NCBI GenBank assembly: GCA_047495785.1
Contig: JBLDXI010000045.1
Coordinates: forward strand, 861,869 to 925,868
DNA: 64,000 bases
From: Lepidodermella squamata
Taxonomy: Eukaryota > Gastrotricha
Direction: 5' to 3'
The notes beneath the pieces are model-generated. The model saw only the letters and a program-made list of their open reading frames with translations. It was not told the DNA's origin and did not search any database. Positions 19,966 to 30,906 of this stretch are shown piece by piece; positions within the stretch are counted from its first letter, which is position 1, and the number at the start of each line of letters is the position of its first letter. The position numbers were made by a program, and so were the translations under genes.

Positions 19966-22008
19966 TTAGACGCCGGGAAAAATGATATCATCGAAATGAA
20001 ACAGATCAAGGCTTTCGAACTGGGAAAATTCAGCTTCAAATTCCATATCCTCTAGATTTAGATATCGCATGAGGCTCACAGGTAGGGGCAGGCTTTTGAT
20101 AACATTTTGTCGGTTAGTGAGCCCACGAGGTAACTCGCGCAAGATGGTTTGTCGAGCAAGAAACTGCAGAGAAAACGGATAGGCGGACGAGAAGATTACA
20201 GGCAGATGAGCCGGCAGATCAACACCCATGTCACGCAGCCAATAATTCAAGTCTTCCAATGAAAACTTTTCGACGATCGTCGCCTTTTCGAATTTTTCAA
20301 GGTTGCACAACGAGAGGGCGAAGCAGAAAAATGCATGGCTCAGCGACGCATTTTGTATGATATCGGATTTTAGAATGAAAGAAATTAGCCGAAGCATTTC
20401 AGCATTTTTGAATGGCATCAACCCTTCCTGGAGATACCCAGCACGAGCCAGCGGTAGAAAACAGAACTTTAAGAAAGAAGGGGCCATTAATTCAATGTCC
20501 GCATGCTCAATTGGGAAGGAAAATATGTGGCAGGCCAATTTTGCGAATGAGGCATCTTGGCCGCGTTTGCGCGCATTTTCGACAATACGTTCAAAAACAT
20601 GGTGGAAATTCGGAGTGTGGTGAGCGATCTGCATAAGGTAACGAAGGAGCTCAACGCAATCCAAGTCTTCGATAGATGCGAGAAAAGTATCCAACAGCAT
20701 ATCGACAACTTGTATTAGGTTTGTTGGATCGCTTTCAGTCTTGAATTTTCGAAACCAGCTGTAGCACAATTCTATTAATTAATCAAAAAGAACAGTGTTT
20801 ATTTAGAAATTAAATTAAATTAAATTAAAAAATAATCAGTCTAGAAAATCGTAAAATGTCCAGATATATAATGAAAGGCCCATTTTCCATTGTTTTGGCA
20901 TATATTTTAGGCGGTTTTTCACGCTCTACACGATGGCAGTAGGCGTTGAATGGTCGAAATATTAGGTGTCAAAATCTCCGCATAGCGATTTTTCTCCGCA
21001 AGACAACAGTCCTATGGCCTTGTAACACCAAGGTTCAACTATGGTAAACAGCCCAGCAGAAAAACGTGTCCGGGAGTGGAGATCCAGCTACTTGCCAATG
21101 TTTTGCTATGATTTGGCGGTGATTCACGTGTTGAATTTTACAGGTGAGCGAGTGCGTCGGATGTGAAATTCGCAAGAGTAAAATCACCTCAGTATCGAGC
21201 TCTATCTGAAAAAATATTTCAAGGTGATCTGAAAACATGGGTTGGGTCGTCGGTTGAATTGACATGGAATTACCCTATTGAATTTCTTGAAATTAAGGTA
21301 GCTTTTAAAATTCTTCGTACATTGTGCCGATTGAAAGACATACTTAGATGAGCGAAATAGCTTATTATTCAAAGTCGTTACGGTAGTTAAAAAATTACGT
21401 TCGCAATAATGATTTCCGAAGCTGAAATAACTATAGTTGACGCTTCCCGATATCAGCTTCAGGTCACTTCGCCACATTTTAGCCAATTCTCCACAAATCA
21501 GCACGCTGTCTTCGGGAATGCTATTCGTCGTGCGGCTGTGCCAGTATAAAGCTTCAAAGTAAGCCGTGACAAGTGACGGTAAAACATGAGCTGGAATTTC
21601 TCTTTTCTCATTTACGATTTGCCGGAATTTCTCGTAATCGCCACAACTTATCGCCAGTGATAGACCGATAAAGTCGCAGGGTGAAAACTCTGTTTTCAAC
21701 TTGAAACGTGACGGCCCAGCTTTCCCAGCTTTCACGCGATTCAGCTCGATACAACAGTCAATGAGCGGTGGTGATAGCCAAGTGAAGAAATTTTCAATAG
21801 CAGAATCTCTAACATAGATTGAACCGTGGGATATGTCCAAGCCCAAGCTAACTGACCCGAAATCGGGAAGAGGCTGTACTGAGACCTGGTCAGCCAGCTG
21901 GGGGAATTTCTCCTTCAACATGTAAACCAGCAATCGCAAAGCATCATCCAACGATGGACCGGCATTAAACTTATCGCTAGCGAACAAATTATAACGGACT
22001 TCAGTCAT
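19966..22008 (-). CDS. S1: SOCS-box protein, predicted cullin-ligase adaptor
   Basis: Two exons, 22008-21399 and 20771-19966, join in phase 1 (donor C|GTAATT, acceptor TTAATAG|AA), giving 471 residues. Residues 402-441 form a SOCS box: the BC-box SLQFLARQTI (L-x3-A-x3-I, Ala for the usual Cys), then SLPLPVSLMRYL, a Cul5-box-like LPLP. SOCS boxes recruit elongin B/C and a cullin, so the upstream helical region (about 400 residues, unfamiliar; a weakly ankyrin-like SPCDFIGLSLAISCGDYEKF around 125-145) is expected to bind a substrate. S4 is a close paralogue with the same splice position but a 52-nt intron; here the intron is 627 nt and holds no recognisable gene. S1 lies between P5 and P6 in the same orientation. 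The acceptor-like TTTTAG is 36 nt before the ATG. Confidence 0.75.
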
Positions 22009-22142
22009 TCTTTATCACTTCAATTTCGCTATAAATCCCTAAAAGAATAAATGAGAGACACCAAAATTTGACCGATCTGCCGCTAGAGCTTGGATTGAAA
22101 TAATGAGCAACATAGAAATTCAGATATTTCGGACCTCGACAG

Positions 22143-22193
22143 TCATCCACATAAAAAGCCAAGGTGCAGTCTTTTTCTCGATTTAAAAGCCAT
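22143..22193 (-). pseudogene. Possible relic start of an array paralogue
   Basis: TTTTTTAG directly precedes ATGGCTTTT (22193), which reproduces the acceptor-plus-start context of P3 and P8. The frame then diverges (MAFKSRKRLHLG...) and stops after 16 codons. This may be a truncated array copy, but the matching part is short and could be chance. Confidence 0.25.
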
Positions 22194-22398
22194 CTAAAAA
22201 ATTAAAAAGGGTAAATGGTTACCATTATTCTTCTCACAGCGATAAAAAGAACGCATGTATTAAGTTCAAAGATATGACAAAGTAATAGCAATGCATCGAT
22301 AATTTGGCAAACGACCATTCGTTTTCCGTTGTAATTTAAAAATCGAACAAGATCACGTAATGAAATGTTTAAAAAAAAACAAGCATTTAGTTTTTCAG

Positions 22399-24666
22399 CT
22401 AGAACAAGATTTTGAAACAAGAGTTTTTCTTTCGTATCTCATTGGTGAGACTGGCAGGTATGTTGTCAAACGAAATTTGTCGCAAAGCTTGAGCAAGAAG
22501 ACCACAGATTTGACGTTGCCGCTCCGAAAGTTTGGCACTGCTTGATTTGATAATTTTCGTCAGTGCAATAGCGATTGCCATTGCGAACGTCTGATTCATC
22601 CATTTTCCCTCATCAAGCTGATTTGGACGTTGCAACAGGTTGTTGATGATGCCGAAAAGTTCATTGATGAGACGCGGCCTAGCTTCCAGTAAAACCTCAA
22701 CAGGCAACAAAGGTTCCGGGCCAGAAATTAGCAGTGTTAAACAAATCGAAGCATTGATTGGATCAAGCGTGTTCTCATACCACTTCGGCGCAAAACTCGA
22801 CAATTTTAGAATTGACGAGGCTACTTTCAGCAACGAAGCGCGATATTTAGCCGCAATTCTCGCGCGAGGGACTGGATCTTTCAAATTACGAAGAACAACA
22901 GCGAGGCATACATAACCGCTAAGCACGGTGCCTTGTTCGTAAAAACTGAGATATAACCCGAGCAAAGGGTCAAATTTCGGGTCAGTGAGAAGTTGCGAGA
23001 AAATCGTCTCGCCCTTCATAGCAGGCCAAGCCAGGAACCTTACCAGGTGAATGACCAGTTGTCTCAAAGCTGGGTCGGTTTCGATGATTTCAGTATTCAA
23101 CGCGATCGCCGTCATGAAACTTGAGCAGAATTCGCGGTTATTCGCAGGAATCGAAGCGTACTTCTGCGCATCGGCACTTTCCGTGAAATTATGCAATCCT
23201 ACCAGGGCAGCCGTCCCTATCGTTGATCCGTGATTTTCTCGCTTCTCCAGCTTGAAAAATTTGAGGATGACACCGATAAACGAATATAATGAGGTTAATT
23301 TAAGCAACGAATCGGGTGGCTTGGAACAACAACTTGTGGGGACTTGCCACATTATCGCATTGATCAAACGGAAGGTCCAGTAGGTCACTTCACAGCCAGT
23401 GACGCTGTTTTGTCTGCTACCGTCCCAGCCATGGAATTCTGCGGCCGAGACTGAAGCGACGAGGCAGAAACGATCAATTGTCTGGGCGATTTCTTGACCG
23501 GGCAGGCTCAGAAAGTTACGTCTCATAAGTCCATTTGATTCCCATTCAACATTAGCCTTGTTGATGATGAAATAGGAAATATTTGCATGTGAGCCGCCGT
23601 AACCATAGTAGGAGAAAACGTGATCAGCTGGTCCGCTAAAAATCATAAGCATCGCTATTTTCGAGAACCAATTCAAATCGTCGAAAAACGGCAATTTCCG
23701 ATTGACTTGATAGCTGGATCCAACATCCTTCCAGAGTGGCGATTCATTGTCCCCGGCAGCCACATCTGGAAACGTGAAGTTGATCCAACTGCCGATGATT
23801 TCAAGGTAAGTTCCAGGAAGGGCTGTAGAAAACTTCTTCAAAGCGCCTGGGGTAGCGAGGCTAGATCCAAAATTTATCATGAATTTACGAAACCACGGCT
23901 GCTTCTCTACCTTGCCGGCAAGATTTTTGTCGAAAAAACACATCATAACCCGCATGGTCGAAAACAAATGACCAATGAATCTCAGTTGCGATGGATTCAA
24001 AGCGACGAAATCAGCATTTGAGATCAAATCGCAGAGAAATTTATTTTCAGCCAATTTTTCAATCAGCAGAAAGCATTGCTTAGTGAAATGTGGAGTTACC
24101 ATCGGAAGCCTATTCCCAAATGGATTGATGACATTTCTAAGCAGCCACGTGAGATAGATCAACTTTTCATCCAGGTTGTCCTTCGGAGTTATCGACAAAA
24201 TAACACTCGCAGGTGAAAGACAATACATGACAGCATCAATTTCCCTCGAATCGATGAATTTTTCCATTTCGTTTTCAATCGCAACTTTTTGTTCGACTTC
24301 CCAGTGACGGATTTTGGCCATCGTGAAGAAAGCATAGGCCCGTTTTGAGTCTCCACTTTTGTACAGCGCTTTGGCAGTGCGGCAATACAATTCTGAATCG
24401 AATCCTCCCAACAAATCCGAGATTTCGTACAAACAATTGACGACATCTCGCCAATTTTTAGATTCCTGGGCTTTCGCAGCTTTTTCTTCCAGCTCGGCAA
24501 TTTTCTCGTTTCTTTTGCTGACTTCATCATCACCGCCAGCAGCTCTACGACGGGCTTCATTACTCAAGTTCAGGACGTCGCTGCGATTATTCAATCCATG
24601 GAAAAAGTTGCCCACCTCGGCTGACCCTGGGGTTACAGTTTTGCCAAAAATAAGCTGTAAATCCAT
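22399..24666 (-). CDS. P6: LIFG-PGS array paralogue, MDL/MEL subfamily
   Basis: Single exon, 755 residues from ATG 24666. The open frame extends 10 codons upstream, but the family signature begins MDLQLIFGKTVTPGS, and TTTTAAG lies immediately before this ATG. Blocks: RRRAAGGDDEVSKRN, a helix with repeated K-A-A-K-A-Q-E, TPR-like NWRDVVNCLYEISDLLGGFD, ALYKSGDSKRAYAFF, then NPSQLRFIGHLFSTMR, WFRKFMINFGSSLATPGALK, LPFFDDLNW and IAQTIDRFCLVA. It is very close to P9 over the first 120 residues and to P5 in the body and C-terminus, so this gene looks mosaic. Function unknown, no signal peptide or membrane span. Confidence 0.85.
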   Translation of the reverse strand: MDLQLIFGKTVTPGSAEVGNFFHGLNNRSDVLNLSNEARRRAAGGDDEVSKRNEKIAELEEKAAKAQESKNWRDVVNCLYEISDLLGGFDSELYCRTAKALYKSGDSKRAYAFFTMAKIRHWEVEQKVAIENEMEKFIDSREIDAVMYCLSPASVILSITPKDNLDEKLIYLTWLLRNVINPFGNRLPMVTPHFTKQCFLLIEKLAENKFLCDLISNADFVALNPSQLRFIGHLFSTMRVMMCFFDKNLAGKVEKQPWFRKFMINFGSSLATPGALKKFSTALPGTYLEIIGSWINFTFPDVAAGDNESPLWKDVGSSYQVNRKLPFFDDLNWFSKIAMLMIFSGPADHVFSYYGYGGSHANISYFIINKANVEWESNGLMRRNFLSLPGQEIAQTIDRFCLVASVSAAEFHGWDGSRQNSVTGCEVTYWTFRLINAIMWQVPTSCCSKPPDSLLKLTSLYSFIGVILKFFKLEKRENHGSTIGTAALVGLHNFTESADAQKYASIPANNREFCSSFMTAIALNTEIIETDPALRQLVIHLVRFLAWPAMKGETIFSQLLTDPKFDPLLGLYLSFYEQGTVLSGYVCLAVVLRNLKDPVPRARIAAKYRASLLKVASSILKLSSFAPKWYENTLDPINASICLTLLISGPEPLLPVEVLLEARPRLINELFGIINNLLQRPNQLDEGKWMNQTFAMAIAIALTKIIKSSSAKLSERQRQICGLLAQALRQISFDNIPASLTNEIRKKNSCFKILF

Positions 24667-24955
24667 CTTAAAATCTAAATAAAAGGAATAAACCAATTAC
24701 CAACAACTGGGGGACTTTGGGGATTTTCCAAAATGTAGCACTTTCGCATTTCAAAATTCGAAAATGGTTTAGTAGAGACAGCAGTAGGGGTACAGCAGTA
24801 AATTCCAACAAATCCAAAGATATATTTTCAACCATCAACCATTCAACAATCACAATTCTCCGGTGATAATAACCTCGTAAGTAACCAAAAACAAGGAAAA
24901 GTAATCAATAATGGTGATTTTTACTTTGCAACAATTTGGAATGAAAGACAACGCG

Positions 24956-27142
24956 TCAAGGGTTGACAAATTTTCGAGCTCGAGAAATGAGCGGTTTCAA
25001 TAGAGATCCGCTTGACTTAGCAATATACCTAAAAGACGGTGAGTTTTCGCACAAAACAGACGTGGCCAACGTAACAGATGAAATCACAATTTTCACAGTT
25101 ACTGTTAGATTTTTTGTGAATGCCGGCTCTTTCAGCCATAGCGATTTGCTGTTGATGAAACTCCGCAGATTATTATGGATAGATTCGGCATCTTTGCGGC
25201 TTAAATCGCCGATTTTCGCCAACATCGGCTGACGGCCGATGAGACCATGTAAAGATAACATTGCCCATACAAAGTTACTGGGGTCAGTTGGGCGAGATTT
25301 CAAATAGCTAATCACATCGCCGAGAATCTTATTCCATTGCTTGGCAAATTGAGTCATTTCAAGGCGGCAATCGGCATCAATATTTTCCAGTAAGACAAAC
25401 AAACACTTGAAATCACCGCCGCATATAAACTCAACCACGTTGCGGGAGTAGGCTGAATCTTTGGCCATCAACCTGACGAGCTGAGGCGATTTAGGATGCA
25501 AAATTGTAAGCGCGAAATATTGATGTGCAACATATAGCAGGCGGTGAAAAGATTCATCCTGGTGTGTCACATTGACAGCACAAGGCAGCACTTTGATGAA
25601 TCGATAGTAAAAATCGTCGCAATCGAGCAAAGCTAGGATGCTGGCATTTGCTTCAAATATAATAAAACGGAGACAAAATTTCGATGTCAAGATGCTGAAT
25701 TCATTCAAGTTGCCATACGCATCAATCAATTTTTCCAGTTCGAGAATTTTAAAAGCTCCAAACGAAGGATGGTCGGGTAAAAATGCACGCAGAACGTCGC
25801 TGTCAACAAGAATTCCACAGAAAAGATCCATCAAATAACGAAAATCTGCTATAGACGTTGATGGCGATTCGTTTCGACCAGTGAAATTTCCTGGCTTCTC
25901 AAGCATCACTACTTGGAACCAATCGGCCGAAGTAATAGCCTTCGCTATGAGCAATAAATCAATAGCCTTCGATAAGACGGTTTTATCAGTGGTTTCGATT
26001 GCTTTCATGACATTTGGATTTTTAGGCGCATCAACAACGTACGAGCTCAGTATTAAGCTCGCGATGTCAGAAGAAGGGAGCGCTTTTGAAATTTCATTTA
26101 GATTTTCTGGCAGTACTCGAGTGAAAATACGAAGATTTATAGCTGAGGCAATCCAATGCAAATCATCCAGTGGTTTAATGGGAAACTGATCCTTCTTCGA
26201 AATGATCAAAGTAGCCAAACCCCACCAGGACAAGAAAATGTCCTCAAACAGCCCTTGGCCACGTGTTGAGCAAATCCGTTTCAGAGCCTCTTTCGTGACA
26301 AAACTTCGACTGAAAGACTCAAAAAAGCTTCGAAACCATGGGAGAGCAATCAGAAACTGAATTGCCTCTCCGTTGCCTCTCAATTTTTCGCAAGTTATGG
26401 TCCAGATAACCAACACCCGGCAAAAAAACGAAACAAATTGAATGTGGAAGAAACTCGAAGTAGCGAGGTCAGCTGTTGCTAGCAGCTTCGCCAATTTTTT
26501 GTTTTTCTCAAGTTCAGGGAGACATTCCAGTCGTTCGGACAATAGCTCATTTTTCTCATTCTTCACAACTTCGTACAAGTGAACGATAATGAAAAGCAAT
26601 TGTTCAGGATATTGGGAGTCATCAATGTCGAAAAGACGGTCAATCGCCTCTTGCGTGACTTCCCGATCGATATTTGTTAGTTTCCCCATAGTAAATTGCT
26701 CGCCGGTCATTTCAAAGCCGAGCAAGCTATACGCCCGCCGTATCAACGCGTAAAGCAACTCGACGCGAGGAATAACGTCTTTCCGAGAATGAGTGAGGAC
26801 AGAACCGATGGCAATAGCTTCTTCGTACCATTTCATGCCAATGTAGCCAGTCATTATTTCGGCAGCTTTTTCAGCCGAAATTCCGAACGCAGTGTTCGTC
26901 GCCCTGCGAACAAGGCCTTCGATGCAGGTCAATCGAGCGGCAAAGCCCGGCCTTTCAATGAGTTCTTGAATTCGCAACAGATCGCAATAATACTCGCAGG
27001 TGCCGAAATTCGGGGCGGCATTCAGGACAACGCTTTTCGCAAAAGACGCTACTTTGAAGCGATTATCGAGACCTATGAAGGTCTTGTACACGTCTTCAGA
27101 TCCGGGTACAGCGTTTTCGCCAAAAATTAATTCAAAAGCCAT
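24956..27142 (-). CDS. P7: LIFG-PGS array paralogue, MAFELIFG subfamily
   Basis: Single exon, 728 residues from ATG 27142 (MAFELIFGENAVPGSEDVY). The A-A-G-G motif is absent, and the N-terminal TPR-like region is replaced by helices with KWYEEAIAIGSVL. The body keeps LPWFRSFFESFSRSFVTKEALKR, IKPLDDLHW (P-L-D-D variant) and an SKAIDLLLIAKAITSADW block (A-D-W). The C-terminus resembles P3. Divergence from P8 is high except for the first 25 residues. Function unknown. TTTTTCAG ends 14 nt upstream of the start. Confidence 0.85.
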   Translation of the reverse strand: MAFELIFGENAVPGSEDVYKTFIGLDNRFKVASFAKSVVLNAAPNFGTCEYYCDLLRIQELIERPGFAARLTCIEGLVRRATNTAFGISAEKAAEIMTGYIGMKWYEEAIAIGSVLTHSRKDVIPRVELLYALIRRAYSLLGFEMTGEQFTMGKLTNIDREVTQEAIDRLFDIDDSQYPEQLLFIIVHLYEVVKNEKNELLSERLECLPELEKNKKLAKLLATADLATSSFFHIQFVSFFCRVLVIWTITCEKLRGNGEAIQFLIALPWFRSFFESFSRSFVTKEALKRICSTRGQGLFEDIFLSWWGLATLIISKKDQFPIKPLDDLHWIASAINLRIFTRVLPENLNEISKALPSSDIASLILSSYVVDAPKNPNVMKAIETTDKTVLSKAIDLLLIAKAITSADWFQVVMLEKPGNFTGRNESPSTSIADFRYLMDLFCGILVDSDVLRAFLPDHPSFGAFKILELEKLIDAYGNLNEFSILTSKFCLRFIIFEANASILALLDCDDFYYRFIKVLPCAVNVTHQDESFHRLLYVAHQYFALTILHPKSPQLVRLMAKDSAYSRNVVEFICGGDFKCLFVLLENIDADCRLEMTQFAKQWNKILGDVISYLKSRPTDPSNFVWAMLSLHGLIGRQPMLAKIGDLSRKDAESIHNNLRSFINSKSLWLKEPAFTKNLTVTVKIVISSVTLATSVLCENSPSFRYIAKSSGSLLKPLISRARKFVNP

Positions 27143-27660
27143 CAAAAATTGAAAAACTGAAAAACCTAATTTAAAATATAGGCAAGTTGAAATTCTAAAT
27201 TGTCAGAACATGTATCGCTTCGATCTTTATTTTCCGAGACAAATAGGTAACCAGAGCGTTGTATCGTCAAATTTCGATAAACTCAAATCAGAACTCATAA
27301 TGCGATTCCAGATCCTCGTCGAGATAGGGGTCATTTTATTCAAAATTTGTCATAAAAAAAACAAATAGAAGACGCAACATTCAACATAGCGCAATATAGC
27401 AAAACAGAGTAATTAGGCATGATCAGAGTTTGTTAATGAGATTTTATCGATACCGTACAAGGTTATATTTATAAGCCCATATTGGCCCCTGAAATTTCAA
27501 CTATGAAACACGTTAGGATAAGCAAACAATTACGATTAGTTGCAGTCATAATATGTCTGAAAGAAAAACGTTTTATTAAAATTAATTTATAAATTCACAA
27601 ACACAACAAAGAATGATTAAATAACCGGAATCAAGTAGAGCGTTTCTTAGTAAAATTTGA
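27143..27660. other. Intergenic, no gene supported
   Basis: About 0.5 kb of AT-rich DNA between P7 and P8. It includes a probable P8 poly(A) signal (AATAAA, minus strand, 27572-27577). Nothing else is recognised. Confidence 0.5.
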
Positions 27661-29826
27661 TCAAATTTCCAACAACAGGTGAGAATTTTCAAAAATAGAA
27701 CACAGATGGGGAGATTTTCGACGTAAGAAAGTGCATAGGCTAACAATGTCAGACATTTGTTTCGAGGCAGATTCAAAGAAAGGCCCTGCCCTTCCGGCAC
27801 CAAGTTCACCTAAATTTTGAGAAATATGGCTGAAAAGGAAAGCTGCTTCTTCGCTAGTCCAATCTTCAAATTGAGCCAATTCAGGTTGGCGACAAATAAG
27901 CGCATGCAAAGCAAGCAAGACGATCAGCGAATCGTTTGGACAGGCAATTTCACCAGCTAAATTTCGGCGAACCCGTGCCGAAAATCGTTGCAATTCCGAA
28001 GGAAATTCAGCAGCGAGTTCACGGCGGAAATCGGCATCCGCGCTTCGTAAAATCGCAGTCAAAAACGGGAAGCTGAATTTGTCATAATGAAACGCAAATT
28101 TGAACATTCCCCGCGACAATTCGAAATTCTCAAGGACACTTCTGTAGACTGAATATTTCGAAAAAGTTGTAGCATCTGTCAAAAACTTGAAAAACCGAGT
28201 AAGAGCCGACTTTCGTCGTTCTTTTTCGACAATTGAAATCGTAGCAAGCTGAAACGCTCTCGGAAGCACTGCGAGCAACTTTTTTGAAAATTCGTAGTTA
28301 GAAATGAGAGGACGAAAGCTCAACTTGGACAACAGCATCATTAGCCAGCTTCCGATTACTTTTTTCCCACGTTCGTTCAACGCGAATTGCGATAATTTTT
28401 CGAGTTGCACTAGGCAGACAGCCGCATGAGAGCCTCGATTTCGCAGCAAATTGCCCAGAATCTCAATTACGTCGGCTGATTCGTACAAGGCATTGAAAAT
28501 GGTGAAATACAACAACCGACTGGAGGTTGGGTCGTCTTTCTCAACAGGCGGATATCGAGTATAAGCTGTTTTATCCCAGTCAGCGCAAACCAAGATATCG
28601 ACAAGGGACAACAAATCGATCGACTTTGAAAGCTTCTCTTTACCCAAATTTTCAGTTGCCATTTGAAACTCCAAGTTGCTGGTAGCTAACAATTTCAAAC
28701 AGGAAGCCATTTGCATAGCAAATCGATCACTTCCAGGAAACAAATGTTCAGCACAATCGGGTTCAAAATACGTTTCCTGGAAGAAAAGCTGGAAGGCAAT
28801 AATCGAGGCGTACCATTCAAAATCATTGAAAGGTCCCAACAGCTGCAAATCCTCTTTGTTTGATAATATGCGAGAGATATAAGGCTGAGCCAGTGAAGAC
28901 CAACCAGCTAACAAATTCTCATAGGTCCCTTCGCCTGGTTTCAGAGCCAGGCGAATCAAGCTTTCCTTTGAAACCAAGTTGTATCCAAATGATGAAATGA
29001 AGCTTTTGTACCAGTCTTGGCTGATCAAAAAATCACTGGCCCGGGTTGACTTTTCCACTATATCGACCAATTCGACCCATTTGCTAACCATCAAAGTGAA
29101 CCAAGCGACAAATTGAAGTTCGAAAAAAGAATCCGAACACAAGTTGATTTCCGATAGGATGTTTGAAATGACAGGATTCTGGCCAAATCTAGCGATTACG
29201 TTCAACCTCCGACAAAACACCTCCGTAATGCCAGGGTCATTACAATTTATGAGGCGCAAGAGATGGGTGGCGAGAAATAGGAGTTTTTTCGTACTATCGA
29301 ATTGATTTGCCATGAGAAGGCGATCGATTGACGAATCCGCCTCGGCTGCGTCGAATTTTTTCTGCTGCCCGCCTAGCATGATATTATCGATGAGTGAGAC
29401 GCTAGGCAGGCGGTCATAGCCGAGTTGGGTGTAACACGATTCAACGAGAGATCGAACGGCTGGTGAACCTTGAACATTTCCGAGCGACAATTCGTAGATG
29501 GATCCAAGTCCGATTGCTTCTTCGAAGCGGCCATTGTCCATGTAGACATTCATTATAGCAATGGCATAGCGAGTGGGAACCGAGCCGTTTCTCCAAAACA
29601 AATAATTAACAGCCCTTACTTCAGCCTCTTCCACAGGACTGACAATGATGGGCCTATGGTAAATTAAAGGCCATTCTTGAGGATCTGAGTAGAAATTGAG
29701 CAGGTGTTGGCGTAAGTCTGCGATGAATTTAGCAACTTTTGACCGGTCATTCAGCCCAACGAAACGATTGTAGACGTCTTCAGAACCCGGGACGGCATTT
29801 TCACCAAATATCAGTTCAAAAGCCAT
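27661..29826 (-). CDS. P8: LIFG-PGS array paralogue, MAFELIFG subfamily
   Basis: Single exon, 721 residues. MAFELIFGENAVPGSEDVY is identical over the first 19 residues to P7, whereas the rest is strongly diverged. There is no A-A-G-G. A TPR-like NGRFEEAIGLGSIY occurs near residue 110. Blocks WYKSFISSFGYNLVSKESLIR, GPFNDFEW (P-F-N-D variant) and SKSIDLLSLVDILVCADW are present. Helical, soluble, function unknown. TTATTTAG abuts the ATG (0 nt). The contrast between an unchanged N-terminus and a fast-changing body is typical of the array and suggests that the N-terminal signature is functionally constrained or converted. Confidence 0.85.
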   Translation of the reverse strand: MAFELIFGENAVPGSEDVYNRFVGLNDRSKVAKFIADLRQHLLNFYSDPQEWPLIYHRPIIVSPVEEAEVRAVNYLFWRNGSVPTRYAIAIMNVYMDNGRFEEAIGLGSIYELSLGNVQGSPAVRSLVESCYTQLGYDRLPSVSLIDNIMLGGQQKKFDAAEADSSIDRLLMANQFDSTKKLLFLATHLLRLINCNDPGITEVFCRRLNVIARFGQNPVISNILSEINLCSDSFFELQFVAWFTLMVSKWVELVDIVEKSTRASDFLISQDWYKSFISSFGYNLVSKESLIRLALKPGEGTYENLLAGWSSLAQPYISRILSNKEDLQLLGPFNDFEWYASIIAFQLFFQETYFEPDCAEHLFPGSDRFAMQMASCLKLLATSNLEFQMATENLGKEKLSKSIDLLSLVDILVCADWDKTAYTRYPPVEKDDPTSSRLLYFTIFNALYESADVIEILGNLLRNRGSHAAVCLVQLEKLSQFALNERGKKVIGSWLMMLLSKLSFRPLISNYEFSKKLLAVLPRAFQLATISIVEKERRKSALTRFFKFLTDATTFSKYSVYRSVLENFELSRGMFKFAFHYDKFSFPFLTAILRSADADFRRELAAEFPSELQRFSARVRRNLAGEIACPNDSLIVLLALHALICRQPELAQFEDWTSEEAAFLFSHISQNLGELGAGRAGPFFESASKQMSDIVSLCTFLRRKSPHLCSIFENSHLLLEI

Positions 29827-30906
29827 CTAAATAATAAATAATATATCGCGATAAAAATGAAAAATTAACCAAATACGAACTTGAAAGGAAAGGTCTAATT
29901 CCGCTCAAAATAAATGGTAAAGGAACTTCAAATTCAGATAAGGAGAGGATGGGCGTTATCCGGAATAAGAAATTTTAAAAAATCTGGCAGTTAAAAAATA
30001 AGAAAATACTTTCAAAATATCGTTGGGTTCTGCTGAAAGCTGTAGTCTTTTAGAGTACCAAGGTGTGGATTTCAGCTTTGGAACGGATCCCCTAGAATAA
30101 ATTCCCTGATCTGCGTTTATTGGGGATTTCTTCCTAAATTTTATTCCACATTTCGCGCGAAATCAAAATCGCAGCAGGAGAAATAGTAGTGATATAAAAA
30201 TGACTAGAGCCAAGCAAACGAAATTCCAAGTTTCAAGTAGAGCCAAGCAAACGAAATTCCCAGTTTCAAGCTAAAGAAAATTTCGTGAAATGACCTTCGC
30301 CATTCTGAAATCATTCTGAGCGTCAACAGCTGCACGAAGAATGCATACATTTATTTGAACAATTTGGCTGGCTAGGCCACAAAACACTAATTTTAGACGA
30401 CCCCATGTTTGCACATTCGAGCTGTCGCCACGGAGATAAAATTGGTGATTCGCCAAGTTCAATAAAATAGCTTACTCATGGCACAGCTTGGCTGTAATCT
30501 GAAAACACCTTTTCCTCACCTTTCTGTTTCTAACTAAAAGCAATAAATGAAATGCATCAGCCACTTATGAGCTTGAAATCACGTAAGTTTCAAATATCTA
30601 CCTTAAAATTAGAGACTCACTGTTACTTAGAAATTAGAAGGTGGCCACATAAAATCGGCAAAAATGTCAATTTATAAAGAATTTTATTCGAATCCTCTTG
30701 AAGTTCGAAGCCCAACATTACCAACTTCTAGGAAATCAATCGGATGTATGAGTCGGAAAGACAACAATTCAAGAATTGAAGCGAAACAGTTTTATTCCTT
30801 TCTGCTATATTCGACGATTCATTGATCAAAATATTTATCAACATTCAAGCATGCAATTGAGCAGAAATTACAAGAGAAGCGCAAAAACGGGATCATTGAT
30901 CTCAGG
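29827..30906. other. Intergenic with a 2-unit tandem repeat
   Basis: About 1.1 kb between P8 and P9. Apart from the tandem duplication at 30205-30270 and a P9 poly(A) signal (AATAAA, minus strand, 30791-30796), I see nothing gene-like. Confidence 0.5.
30205..30270. repeat. 33-nt direct tandem repeat, two copies
   Basis: The unit TAGAGCCAAGCAAACGAAAT... (33 nt) occurs at 30205-30237 and 30238-30270 with a single base difference (A/C). Confidence 0.9.

Noticed and set aside
21202-22008. S1 first exon reading to 21202 as a complete 268-residue protein
   Set aside because: The residues after 21399 are intronic: the donor matches that of S4 and splicing links to the SOCS-box exon in phase.
30205-30270. 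CRISPR-like or satellite array
   Set aside because: Only two adjacent 33-nt copies with no spacer; a simple tandem duplication in eukaryotic DNA.
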